11,349 nucleotides of DNA, taken from assembly GCA_035307785.1 (NCBI GenBank), contig DATGHS010000564.1, positions 1-11,349 on the forward strand, given 5' to 3'. The stretch is from DATGHS01 sp035307785 (GTDB taxonomy: Bacteria; Planctomycetota; Planctomycetia; Gemmatales; Gemmataceae). The translations under genes and the position numbers were made by a program. Below the pieces are notes generated by a model. It saw only the letters and a program-made list of their open reading frames with translations. It was not told where the DNA came from and searched no databases. Below, in pieces: positions 5,330 through 11,349 of the stretch (its first letter is position 1; each line of letters starts with the position of its first letter).

Positions 5330-6634
5330 TTACACCAGTTCCTTAATGACCCTGCCCCCGTTCACCATTGGCGTCGGCCGGCCGGTCGGGTCCTTGTAAT
5401 GCAGGTCCTGAGGCAGGCCGAGCACGTGGAAGACGGTGGCCATCAGGTCTTGCGGGTTGATCGGGTTGCTCTTCGGCACTTCGGCCTTGGCGGTCGATTC
5501 GCCGATGACTTGGCCCATCCTCAGGCCGCCGCCGGCCAGCGCCAGCGTCGAGAGCGGGGCCCAGTGATCGCGGCCCGCGCCATTGTTGATGCGCGGCGTG
5601 CGGCCAAACTCACCCGTGATAACGAGCAGCACTTCCTCATTCAATCCGCGCGCCTTCACGTCGTCGAGAAACGCGGCCACGGCCTGATCGACCCGCGGCC
5701 CCAGTTGCTTGATATTCTGGGCCAGCGAGCCGTGCATGTCCCAGCCGCCGAATTCGATGGTCACAAAGCCCACGCCGGCCTCGCACAGCCGCCGGGCCAT
5801 TAGCATCTGCTCGCCGAGGCCCTTACCGTAACTGTCGCGCACGCGCGGATCTTCCTTGCGCAAATCGAAGGTGTCGCGAGCCTTGCTCAGGATCAGGTCA
5901 AAGGCCTGAGAATCGAAATCATCAAGGCCGTTCATCAGGCCGCTACGGTCGATATCCCGGTTCAACGTGTCGAAGCTCTTCAGGAGTTCCCGGCGTTCGG
6001 AAAGCTGATCGACACTAACCGACAGGTTCATATTCTGCCGGGCCCTGCCACCTACGTCGAAGGGAGCGTAGGTTGGTCCCAGCCAGGATGGGCCGTCGCC
6101 GAGGATGCCGCCAAGCCGAACATAGGTCGGCAGACCGGTGGAAGCGTTGTTTGGCCCGCGATACTTGGCGAGGATGGAGCCGAAGCCGGGCTTGTTCGGC
6201 GGGGCGCCGTTGTCGGCTTGCGGGTAATCGTAACCGGTCATCACCCAGTGCGTGCCGCCGCCGTGGCCCGAGTTGGCGTGTGCGAAAGAGCGCACGACCG
6301 CCAACTGGTCGGCGCGCGCGGCCATCTTCGGGAACACGCCACCGTATTCAACTCCGGGCAAGCAGGTCTGCACCGCACCCACCGTGCTGCGGAACTCGAC
6401 CGGCGCGCTCATCTTCGGATCGAAGGTTTCAATGTGGGTTGGGCCGCCGCCCAGCCAGAGCCACACGACCGACGTGTTCTTGGTCGGCTCGCCTTTTTCG
6501 CGCGCCTGGGCCCGAGCGCGCAGCAAGCTCGGCAACAGGAACGAAGACGTACCGAGAGCGCCAATGCGCAGAAAATCGCGGCGGTTAATGCCGTCGCATG
6601 GCGACCCATTACGGGCGCCCAAGAACTGAAACAT
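5330..6634 (-). CDS. DUF1501 family protein with Tat signal
   Basis: I chose the ATG at 6634 (434 aa) because AGAGG lies ~9 bases upstream and the start MFQFLG...CDGINRRDFLRIG matches the usual opening of the family. An upstream in-frame ATG at 6661 would add 9 residues. The twin-arginine motif NRRDFLR is at residues 17-23, followed by a short hydrophobic stretch (IGALGTSSFLLPSLL). Family motifs follow in order: GGGPTHIETFDPK (62-74), HANSGHGGGTHWVMTG (119-134), GGWDMH (297-301) and GEFGRTP...GRDHW (341-358). The last resembles the metal-binding end of the alkaline phosphatase/sulfatase superfamily, so a hydrolase activity is plausible but not established. In planctomycetes DUF1501 genes often sit beside DUF1549/DUF1553 cytochrome-containing genes. 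No such partner is adjacent here, so this looks like a solitary copy. The next gene in the same direction is the 485-aa protein beyond the terminator at 5258-5311. Confidence 0.93.
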   Translation of the reverse strand: MFQFLGARNGSPCDGINRRDFLRIGALGTSSFLLPSLLRARAQAREKGEPTKNTSVVWLWLGGGPTHIETFDPKMSAPVEFRSTVGAVQTCLPGVEYGGVFPKMAARADQLAVVRSFAHANSGHGGGTHWVMTGYDYPQADNGAPPNKPGFGSILAKYRGPNNASTGLPTYVRLGGILGDGPSWLGPTYAPFDVGGRARQNMNLSVSVDQLSERRELLKSFDTLNRDIDRSGLMNGLDDFDSQAFDLILSKARDTFDLRKEDPRVRDSYGKGLGEQMLMARRLCEAGVGFVTIEFGGWDMHGSLAQNIKQLGPRVDQAVAAFLDDVKARGLNEEVLLVITGEFGRTPRINNGAGRDHWAPLSTLALAGGGLRMGQVIGESTAKAEVPKSNPINPQDLMATVFHVLGLPQDLHYKDPTGRPTPMVNGGRVIKELV

Positions 6635-7006
6635 GGCAGGAAACCTCTGAGCTAGATCCATCCTGGCCTAGTTCAACCGGGTTTTTGGGGTAGGTGGGAA
6701 TACGTAGGCGTGCAGGAATCGAACGACGTCCCGGCATCTCAAATTCCCACTGAAAGGGTACTAGTCACCTAGCCACCTGTCAACCCGGAAAAGTGAAAAT
6801 GCGCAAATTGGTGGGCCAAGCGCGCTTCAATCTCCGGCTCCGGGTTGCACTCATGGCCGGCGTGTCTCGTCTATATTGCATGGGTATCGGAGGTCCAGGC
6901 TTTCTCGCCTGACCTCCATGATGATTGGCCGGCGACTGCGAACCTGATACGATGGTTCCCAGTAGCGGGCGCGAACTCAGAACAACCCGATGCGGAGGAT
7001 GGTTCC
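6635..7006. other. Divergent intergenic region between the DUF1501 gene and the membrane operon
   Basis: No credible gene is present. It holds an 8-bp inverted repeat (GTGGGAAT at 6694-6701 with ATTCCCAC at 6743-6750), a -10-like TATATT at 6872-6877 whose -35 is weak or absent, and the hairpin at 6889-6917. If the TATATT is used, transcription of the operon would start near 6884, placing the hairpin at the very 5' end of a ~120-base leader. The SD of the first operon gene (GGAGG, 6994-6998) closes the region. An in-frame extension of the first operon gene back to an ATG-less start at 6845 is open but runs through the hairpin and is unlikely. Confidence 0.5.
6889..6917 (+). repeat. Hairpin in the leader of the membrane operon, related to 317-338
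   Basis: GGAGGTCCAGGC (6889-6900) pairs with GCCTGACCTCC (6907-6917) with a single bulged C and a TTTCTC loop. Its core AGGTC-AGGCTTTC...GCCTG matches the hairpin at 317-338. Either both are copies of a dispersed intergenic palindrome, or they share a role in RNA stability or protein binding. It sits about 90 bp before the first operon gene. Confidence 0.5.
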
Positions 7007-7621
7007 ATGCGAATGCGAGCCTTTTACATGGCAGCGTTGCTGCTCCCCTTGAGCTGGACGGTTGCTTACGCGGATATTGCACCGAAGCCGCGGCCTACTC
7101 CGGCGCCGATCCCAAACCCTGCGCCGGTACAAAGCAAAGATGCCAATTTGATCGTGCAGGTGGATCCCAACGCCAAAGAGGCTCGGCTGATCGTTCCCCG
7201 GTCACTGCTCAATCGGCGGGCCGGTCTCGACGTGGACGACGGCACGCGCTTGACCGAAGCAGACGGCCGTTCGAATCGCCACGTCATTATTGCCGGGGTC
7301 GCCCTGGCGCTGGCGATGTCGTGCGGCGGGCTCTGGCTGGTGCGCAGAAATCGCTTGAATAACTCCGGGCTTATGGTTTGCCTGGCCGTGAGCGCTGGCC
7401 TTATCGTCGGCACCGTCGCGCTGGCCAATGCACGAGCGCCTTCTCCCGCTCCGCCGCCGCCGCAACCGGCGCCCGTCGCCAACCTGGCGAAATTGTTCGA
7501 TGGCAAGATCAGAGTGGAAACGCCAGCCGATGGGGATTCGATCCGGCTCGTCGTTAACCAGGAAATGCTCGACAAAATCGTGAAAGGAGCGCCGACGGCG
7601 CCGCAACCGAAACCTGAGTAA
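7007..7621 (+). CDS. Exported protein with two membrane helices and an internal repeat, function unknown
   Basis: The open frame begins further left, but ATG 7007 (204 aa) is chosen because a full GGAGG SD lies 8 bases upstream and a signal peptide follows at once (residues 1-22, ending SWTVAYA). Next come a Pro/Ala-rich linker (26-41), a short strand-like module (NLIVQVDPNAKEARLIVPRSLL, 47-68, quoted here in part as NLIVQVDP and ARLIVPRSLL), a first membrane helix (~93-112), a second (~121-141), another Pro-rich linker (144-157) and a second short module (KIRVETPADGDSIRLVV...). The two modules, each after a PAPV-ended proline stretch, look like a duplication. After signal cleavage both modules would face outside, joined by a helical hairpin. 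It is first of three same-strand genes; 56 bp with a hairpin separate it from the next. I recognise no family. Confidence 0.75.
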   Translation: MRMRAFYMAALLLPLSWTVAYADIAPKPRPTPAPIPNPAPVQSKDANLIVQVDPNAKEARLIVPRSLLNRRAGLDVDDGTRLTEADGRSNRHVIIAGVALALAMSCGGLWLVRRNRLNNSGLMVCLAVSAGLIVGTVALANARAPSPAPPPPQPAPVANLAKLFDGKIRVETPADGDSIRLVVNQEMLDKIVKGAPTAPQPKPE

Positions 7622-7629
7622 TTCGAAGC

Positions 7630-7665
7630 GCCGCATACGGCGTAGTATGCTACCCCGCATGCGGC
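7630..7665 (+). repeat. Inverted repeat between operon genes 1 and 2
   Basis: Bases 7630-7645 (GCCGCATACGGCGTAG) pair with 7650-7665 around a TATG loop, 14 of 16 positions matching. It begins 8 bp after the first gene's stop and ends 12 bp before the ATG of the next. There is no T-run, so it could act as a partial terminator or an RNA-processing or stability element that sets the ratio of the two products. It may also limit ribosome access, since no SD is visible for the gene at 7678. Confidence 0.6.
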
Positions 7666-7677
7666 AAAACCGTAATC

Positions 7678-8691
7678 ATGTCCACCATCATCACTACCCC
7701 GCCGCGCGCCGCGGTCCCGATCCGCGGTTTTGTCTTGGCCGGCGCCATGCTCGCGCTGGCCGGCGCCGCAGCGTTCCTGGCCGGATGGACGCCGATTCTT
7801 TTTTCCATCGTCACCGTCTTCCTTTTCGCCGGACCACACAACTGGCTCGAAGCTCGCTATTTCCTTACGCGCCTGCCCGCGCGCTGGGGCAAACTCCGCA
7901 GCTTCTTCGTGTTTGCCTTTGCCGGTGTGTTCGCGTTGACGGGCGCCTTCGCGCTGTTGCCGTGGCTCGCGGGTCCGCTCCAATGGGGACCGGACGGCTG
8001 GCACTCGGCTGTCGCCGGCTGGAACACACTTGTCATCGGCTGGATCGCGGCGCTGGTGCTCTGGCGAAGCCGGCAGAACCCGCGGCGCAATTGGGGCTTG
8101 GCGCTGCCCGTCGCGTTTCTCCTCATCGCCGTGACCTGGATGTTCCCCTACCATGTCGGCCTGGCACTGGTTTTCCTACATCCGCTGATGGCGCTGTGGC
8201 TATTGGACCGCGAACTGCGGCGAAGCCGGCCGGCGTGGCGGCCCGCCTATCATGTTTGCCTCGTCGCGCTGCCCGTATTGCTCGGTCTCCTGTGGTGGAA
8301 GCTGTTTAACGCGCCGCCGCTGCCGGGCGACACGGAGCTGCGCGACGCAATCACGCGCCACGCCGGGGCCGACGTGCTACACGGAATCTCGAGCCACTTG
8401 CTGGTGGCCACGCATACCTTTTTGGAAATGGTGCACTATGGCGTGTGGGTGCTGGCCATGCCGCTCATCGGCCTGCGCATCGCGCCATGGAAGCTCAGCA
8501 ATGTTCCCATGGCCCGGCGCTCGTTGGCCTGGCGCATGGCGATTGTCGCCCTGCTGCTATTTGGCCTGAGCATTGTCATCGTGTTGTGGGCCTTCTTCCT
8601 GGCCGACTATCCGACCACGCGCTACGTCTACTTCACCGTGGCCCTGCTGCACGTCCTGGCCGAGGTCCCGTTCCTGCTGCGGGCGCTGTGA
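7678..8691 (+). CDS. Polytopic membrane protein with conserved-looking histidines, function unknown
   Basis: The 337-aa product has about 9-10 hydrophobic helices (near 17-36, 38-52, 75-97, 113-129, 139-157, 160-177, 190-210, 242-265, 285-306, 316-336). Histidines lie at or near helix ends in motif-like settings: GPHNWLEARYFL (His54, Glu58), YHVGLALVFLHP (His159, His168), THTFLEMVHYG (His246, His253) and LLHVLAEVPFLLR (His325). Membrane enzymes of the Brp/Blh beta-carotene dioxygenase family have a comparable scatter of His motifs (PHGALD, HFG, HxxxH, PHxxLxD), and the last motif here vaguely resembles their last. That is a weak resemblance and no carotenoid gene is adjacent, so it is only a hypothesis. 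ATG 7678 has no SD and follows the hairpin at 7630-7665. The stop overlaps the next gene's start, indicating coupled translation. Confidence 0.8.
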   Translation: MSTIITTPPRAAVPIRGFVLAGAMLALAGAAAFLAGWTPILFSIVTVFLFAGPHNWLEARYFLTRLPARWGKLRSFFVFAFAGVFALTGAFALLPWLAGPLQWGPDGWHSAVAGWNTLVIGWIAALVLWRSRQNPRRNWGLALPVAFLLIAVTWMFPYHVGLALVFLHPLMALWLLDRELRRSRPAWRPAYHVCLVALPVLLGLLWWKLFNAPPLPGDTELRDAITRHAGADVLHGISSHLLVATHTFLEMVHYGVWVLAMPLIGLRIAPWKLSNVPMARRSLAWRMAIVALLLFGLSIVIVLWAFFLADYPTTRYVYFTVALLHVLAEVPFLLRAL

Positions 8692-9101
8692 TGGAATACA
8701 ACCCCTGGACTTTCCTGCTCGTCGGCTACGTTTTCACAACCGCTATTGAATTACCGTTCCTGCTACTGGGGTTGTCGCCGCGCCATTCGTGGCGTGATCG
8801 GCTGTTCGCGGCGATCTGGGTGAACGCCTGTTCGTACCCCATCGTGGTGTTGGTCATGCCGCCGCTGCTGGACGAGCCACATGGTTCGCGTGCTTTATAT
8901 CTCACTGTCGCCGAGATTTTCGCGCCCGTTTCCGAATGCCTGCTCTTCTGGGCCGCGTTCGGCGCGCGCGCGGAACTTTGGAAGCGCCCGATGTGGCGCG
9001 ACTTCGCGGTGATTGTGCTGGCGAACCTGGCGTCGTTTGGGGCGGGCGAGTTGATCTACTACATGAATTGGTTGAAAATCATTTTTCCGAATTATCAATG
9101 A
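8691..9101 (+). CDS. Small four-helix membrane protein, function unknown
   Basis: The ATG at 8691 shares its A with the preceding gene's TGA (TGATG), so translation is probably coupled; there is no SD of its own. The frame is open further upstream inside the previous gene, but that extension is out of frame with a well-supported coding sequence and is rejected. The 136-aa product has four hydrophobic helices (about 7-27, 38-58, 68-90, 102-122) with polar residues inside them: AIELPFLLLG, WVNACSYPIVV, VAEIFAPVSEC and VLANLASFGAGEL. The pattern of Glu and Asn within helices resembles a widespread group of small unnamed bacterial membrane proteins, but I cannot name a family. The one-base overlap suggests it works with the 337-aa protein, perhaps as a subunit. 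Confidence 0.78.
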   Translation: MEYNPWTFLLVGYVFTTAIELPFLLLGLSPRHSWRDRLFAAIWVNACSYPIVVLVMPPLLDEPHGSRALYLTVAEIFAPVSECLLFWAAFGARAELWKRPMWRDFAVIVLANLASFGAGELIYYMNWLKIIFPNYQ

Positions 9102-9125
9102 CATGTGAAAGAAACGTCGATCCGT

Positions 9126-9185
9126 CAGAGCCGCGCACGAAGTAAGCGGTCCAATGTTGCGCCGCTTACTTCGTGCGCGGCTCTG
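9126..9185. repeat. Perfect 24-bp inverted repeat between convergent genes
   Basis: Bases 9126-9149 are exactly complementary to 9162-9185, with a 12-base loop (TCCAATGTTGCG). The arms include CCGCGCACGAAGTAAGCGG. It begins 24 bp after the stop of the small four-helix gene. No T-run follows on the plus strand until an A-run that serves the minus strand. It is the longest perfect palindrome in the window and very likely folds in RNA. It could be the 3' end of the operon transcript or a mobile palindromic element; no target duplication is visible at its edges. Confidence 0.75.
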
Positions 9186-9195
9186 CTTGAACGGT

Positions 9196-9232
9196 AAAAA
9201 AACAAACCCCGCGGAGGATCACTCCGCGGGGT
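9196..9232 (-). terminator. Intrinsic terminator of the large minus-strand gene
   Basis: ACCCCGCGGAG (9206-9216) pairs with CTCCGCGGGGT (9222-9232), an 11-bp GC-rich stem with a 5-base loop. On the minus strand it is followed by TTGTTTTTTT (plus-strand A at 9196-9202), so it is a classic rho-independent terminator. It lies 28 bp after the stop of the gene ending at 9261 and directly beside the 24-bp palindrome at 9126-9185, so the two convergent transcription units have back-to-back ends. Confidence 0.85.
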
Positions 9233-9260
9233 GCTCGTTTACTGCACCACCCAACCTCGA

Positions 9261-11349
9261 TCAGTTGCCGTTGCCGCCGGGGATGAGCGGGTTAACGATA
9301 TTCGGCGCGCTGTGCGTGTCGACGGTCTCGAAGACCGGTACGACCTTCACGTGGATTTCGTCGCCGTTCTTGCCGGGGACGATTTCCGTCTTCGCCTTCA
9401 GATCGCCCACCGTTCCATCGACCTTGCTCTCGAAGGAGACATGGCCGGTCGGCTTGAAATCATACATCGGGTCCACACGGGTGCCGGCCATGCTGGCGCC
9501 GCCACCACGAACTTCGACCGGGTTCGCCGTGTAGGTCGGGTCGGCCAGAGCCCGCAGCTTGGCGACCGACCGGTTCAGACTGCTGCTTTCCTTGACCTTT
9601 TCCTTGTCCGGGTGGCCCGAAGCGATCGGCGGTGGAACCGCGGCCAGCGTGGTGCGGCGGCCACCCGTCATGGTCACCTTCACGCTCGACTTCTTGTCCA
9701 CGTCGATGGTCTGGTACTCGATCCGTTGGTCCGGCGTGCCCTGGTGATAGATGATCTTCAACTGGGCTTTGCCGCTGAGCGGACGACCCCAAGCCGTATC
9801 AACGTTCACTTCGTAGCTGCCGTTGAAAGCTTCCACGACCGTGTACAGTTCCGAACGGCTTTCCGGGTGCAGCGGATCATAGCGATCCAGATCGCCGACC
9901 AGCGCGCTGCCGGCCGCCGTTTGCTTCTGGTAGTTGGAGCAGGTCGAACCAATGGGTTCGATCACGCGGAGGTCGAGGTCGGCCTGACCTTGCCACCGTA
10001 ATTCGATCACCAGGTCGCGGTGCAGTTGTTCGCTCACCGCGGCGTTGAGCCGATCCACATCGGCCGCACGGTTTTCGCTCTCGAGCTTGGCCTTCACGCT
10101 CTTGAGAGCGGAAGCAGCCTGATTGTAGTACAATTCCTTGTCGGTCGACCATTCCTGCCGTAGCAGATTGCCGATGGCCCATTGGGCTGCGTCGGAATCA
10201 ACTTTGCCGCCTTTCTGGTCCATGCTCTTCTGCACATAAACCAGGGCATTGGCATATGGGTCCGCCAGGTCGGGCCGGAGAGCCGAAGCCTGCTTGCAGA
10301 ATGCCACGGCCCGTTCCGGCTGGCCAAGGTCGGCTACGGCCTTGGCTGCCTTCAGGTAGGCTTGCGGACTCGTCGGATCGAGATCGATGCACGACAGGCG
10401 GACGCGTTCGATTTCGGCGGGGGTGCCGCCGCTTTCTTTCAGGGCGATGGCCAGACCTTCGAACACCCACGGTTCCTTGTTGATGCCATGCCGAAGGTTG
10501 GCCTTGAGCAATTCCGCCGCATGGCCGAATTCCTTCACGCCGACCAGGAAATCGCACAGCGCGATGACCGTGCCGGTGTCGGCAATTTTCTCGTTAGCCA
10601 GGGCGATCTGCCACATGGCTTTCGGATTCACCGGCTTGGGCGGAAGCTTGGCGTATTCCTTTTCCGGATCGATTTTCTTCTTCTCGTCGGCCTTGACGGC
10701 TTGCTGTGCCGGGTTGTTCGGCGAGTGCGGCTGGAAGACCAACACATCGCGGCCATTGTTGGGCAGATTGTTGAAGCCCATGTTGCCGCCGCCGGCGCCC
10801 GGGTTGAGCAAGCCGCCGCCCGCGCGGGTGTGAATGCGCGAGGTGCCGCGCACTATCAGCGCCATGGACGGCTTATAAAAACCGAGCGAGTTCAGCTCGG
10901 ACTCCGGCACGATTTTTTGGTCGGTATCGCTATCATCCATCATACCGGGGTTGTTGAAGCCCGGCTGGTTGCCCTGCAGCTGCGAAGCAATCTGGCCTGG
11001 CAACCTGGCCCATTCGCCGCGGGCAATCGTGTCGCGGATCAGCTGAATGAGCAATGCGCTGGTGTCGCCGCCCTGCAAACCGAACTGACCGCCGAGGTTG
11101 CCGAACTGGCCCAGCTGGCCGCCGCCGAAGCCGGAGATACCGCCGCCGAAGCCTTGGTTATTGCCGCCGCCGCCGAAGCCGTTGAAGTTGGCGAGACCGC
11201 CCTGCTGGAGGCCGCCGCCACCCAGGCCGATGCCGGCGCCGCCGGCGCCGCCGCCGATGCCCTGGATGCCGACGCCGCCCGCGAAGCCGAACGGATTCTG
11301 GAATGGGGAACCAAGGTTACCAAACGAGAAAGTGCCGCCCAACACCTGC
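9261..11349 (-). CDS. Large glycine-rich protein with TPR-like helices and a DUF2135-like domain, 5' end missing
   Basis: The frame is open from the window's right edge to the TGA at 9261-9263 (about 695 residues visible). The first in-frame start-like codon, a GTG at 11345, lies inside the glycine-rich part, so the true start, probably with a signal peptide, is outside. Counting from that GTG: a Gly/Asn/Gln-rich low-complexity region (3-92, units like GFGGG), a domain containing GFYKPSMALIVRGTSRIHTR (154-173), a charged linker (215-240), TPR-like helical pairs (~246-375), a second helical stretch (390-440), and a beta-rich domain (445-570). The beta domain opens LVIELRWQGQADLDLRVIEP, resembling DUF2135. 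The last ~120 residues are strand-rich and end in GGNGN. The layout suggests an exported or surface protein with protein-binding repeats, but no enzyme motif is visible. The intrinsic terminator at 9196-9232 follows. Confidence 0.85.
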   Translation of the reverse strand, partial: QVLGGTFSFGNLGSPFQNPFGFAGGVGIQGIGGGAGGAGIGLGGGGLQQGGLANFNGFGGGGNNQGFGGGISGFGGGQLGQFGNLGGQFGLQGGDTSALLIQLIRDTIARGEWARLPGQIASQLQGNQPGFNNPGMMDDSDTDQKIVPESELNSLGFYKPSMALIVRGTSRIHTRAGGGLLNPGAGGGNMGFNNLPNNGRDVLVFQPHSPNNPAQQAVKADEKKKIDPEKEYAKLPPKPVNPKAMWQIALANEKIADTGTVIALCDFLVGVKEFGHAAELLKANLRHGINKEPWVFEGLAIALKESGGTPAEIERVRLSCIDLDPTSPQAYLKAAKAVADLGQPERAVAFCKQASALRPDLADPYANALVYVQKSMDQKGGKVDSDAAQWAIGNLLRQEWSTDKELYYNQAASALKSVKAKLESENRAADVDRLNAAVSEQLHRDLVIELRWQGQADLDLRVIEPIGSTCSNYQKQTAAGSALVGDLDRYDPLHPESRSELYTVVEAFNGSYEVNVDTAWGRPLSGKAQLKIIYHQGTPDQRIEYQTIDVDKKSSVKVTMTGGRRTTLAAVPPPIASGHPDKEKVKESSSLNRSVAKLRALADPTYTANPVEVRGGGASMAGTRVDPMYDFKPTGHVSFESKVDGTVGDLKAKTEIVPGKNGDEIHVKVVPVFETVDTHSAPNIVNPLIPGGNGN

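Noticed and set aside
6694..6750. tRNA- or tmRNA-like end on the minus strand (GTTCGATTCC with an 8-bp outer stem)
   Set aside because: The element is only 57 bases, the T-arm stem does not pair, there is no anticodon arm and no CCA, so the resemblance is accidental.
7066..8154. 362-codon open frame on the minus strand across operon genes 1 and 2
   Set aside because: The product is low-complexity and charged, spans an intergenic hairpin, and opposes two membrane-protein genes with clear helices. It is a composition artefact.
11085..11300. Short-period repeats (CCGCCGAAGCCG-like) that could suggest a repeat array
   Set aside because: They encode the glycine-rich region of the minus-strand protein in frame; unit lengths vary and there are no spacers as in CRISPR.

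Overview
The window looks like a piece of a planctomycete chromosome, probably from the Pirellulales or a near relative. This is inferred from gene content, not from a marker gene. The supporting features are a Tat-exported DUF1501 protein, a Tat-exported hydroxypyruvate-isomerase-like TIM barrel, a secreted protein of a type I associate with planctomycetes (residues 25-50 start DLDDLLARLPETANTV), and a glycine-rich TPR protein. Coding sequence is GC-rich and genes are loosely spaced. There is no rRNA, tRNA, CRISPR array, transposase or phage gene. It reads as ordinary chromosome with many unknown exported and membrane proteins.

Layout, left to right. (1) The 3' end of a DksA/TraR zinc-finger protein (+), closed by a hairpin and a strong intrinsic terminator. 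(2) A non-coding stretch with two pairs of 10-bp direct repeats, each pair 31 bp apart, leading to a single-PDZ HtrA/DegP-type protease (+). (3) Two paralogous small single-pass membrane proteins on the minus strand (36 and 61 aa). Their first 18 residues are identical and an A/T-flanked inverted repeat separates them; the 36-aa gene is easily missed by annotation. (4) A Tat-exported sugar-isomerase-like protein (+), convergent with a secreted 485-aa protein of unknown function (-). Upstream of the latter on the same strand is a DUF1501 protein (-) with its own terminator. (5) A possible three-gene plus-strand operon of unknown membrane proteins: a secreted/two-helix protein with an internally repeated motif, a ~10-helix histidine-containing membrane protein, and a small 4-helix protein whose start overlaps the preceding stop. 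(6) A 24-bp perfect inverted repeat and an intrinsic terminator, facing a large 5'-truncated minus-strand protein (glycine-rich region, TPR-like helices, DUF2135-like beta domain) that runs off the right edge.

Most of the predicted proteins carry export signals or membrane helices, so the region mainly serves the cell envelope, but nothing ties all the genes to one pathway. Almost every gene end carries a long inverted repeat, and several share a core sequence. The strongest leads for something undescribed are the twin small membrane proteins, the three-gene membrane operon and the phased repeats upstream of the protease gene. No complete new system can be demonstrated from sequence alone.
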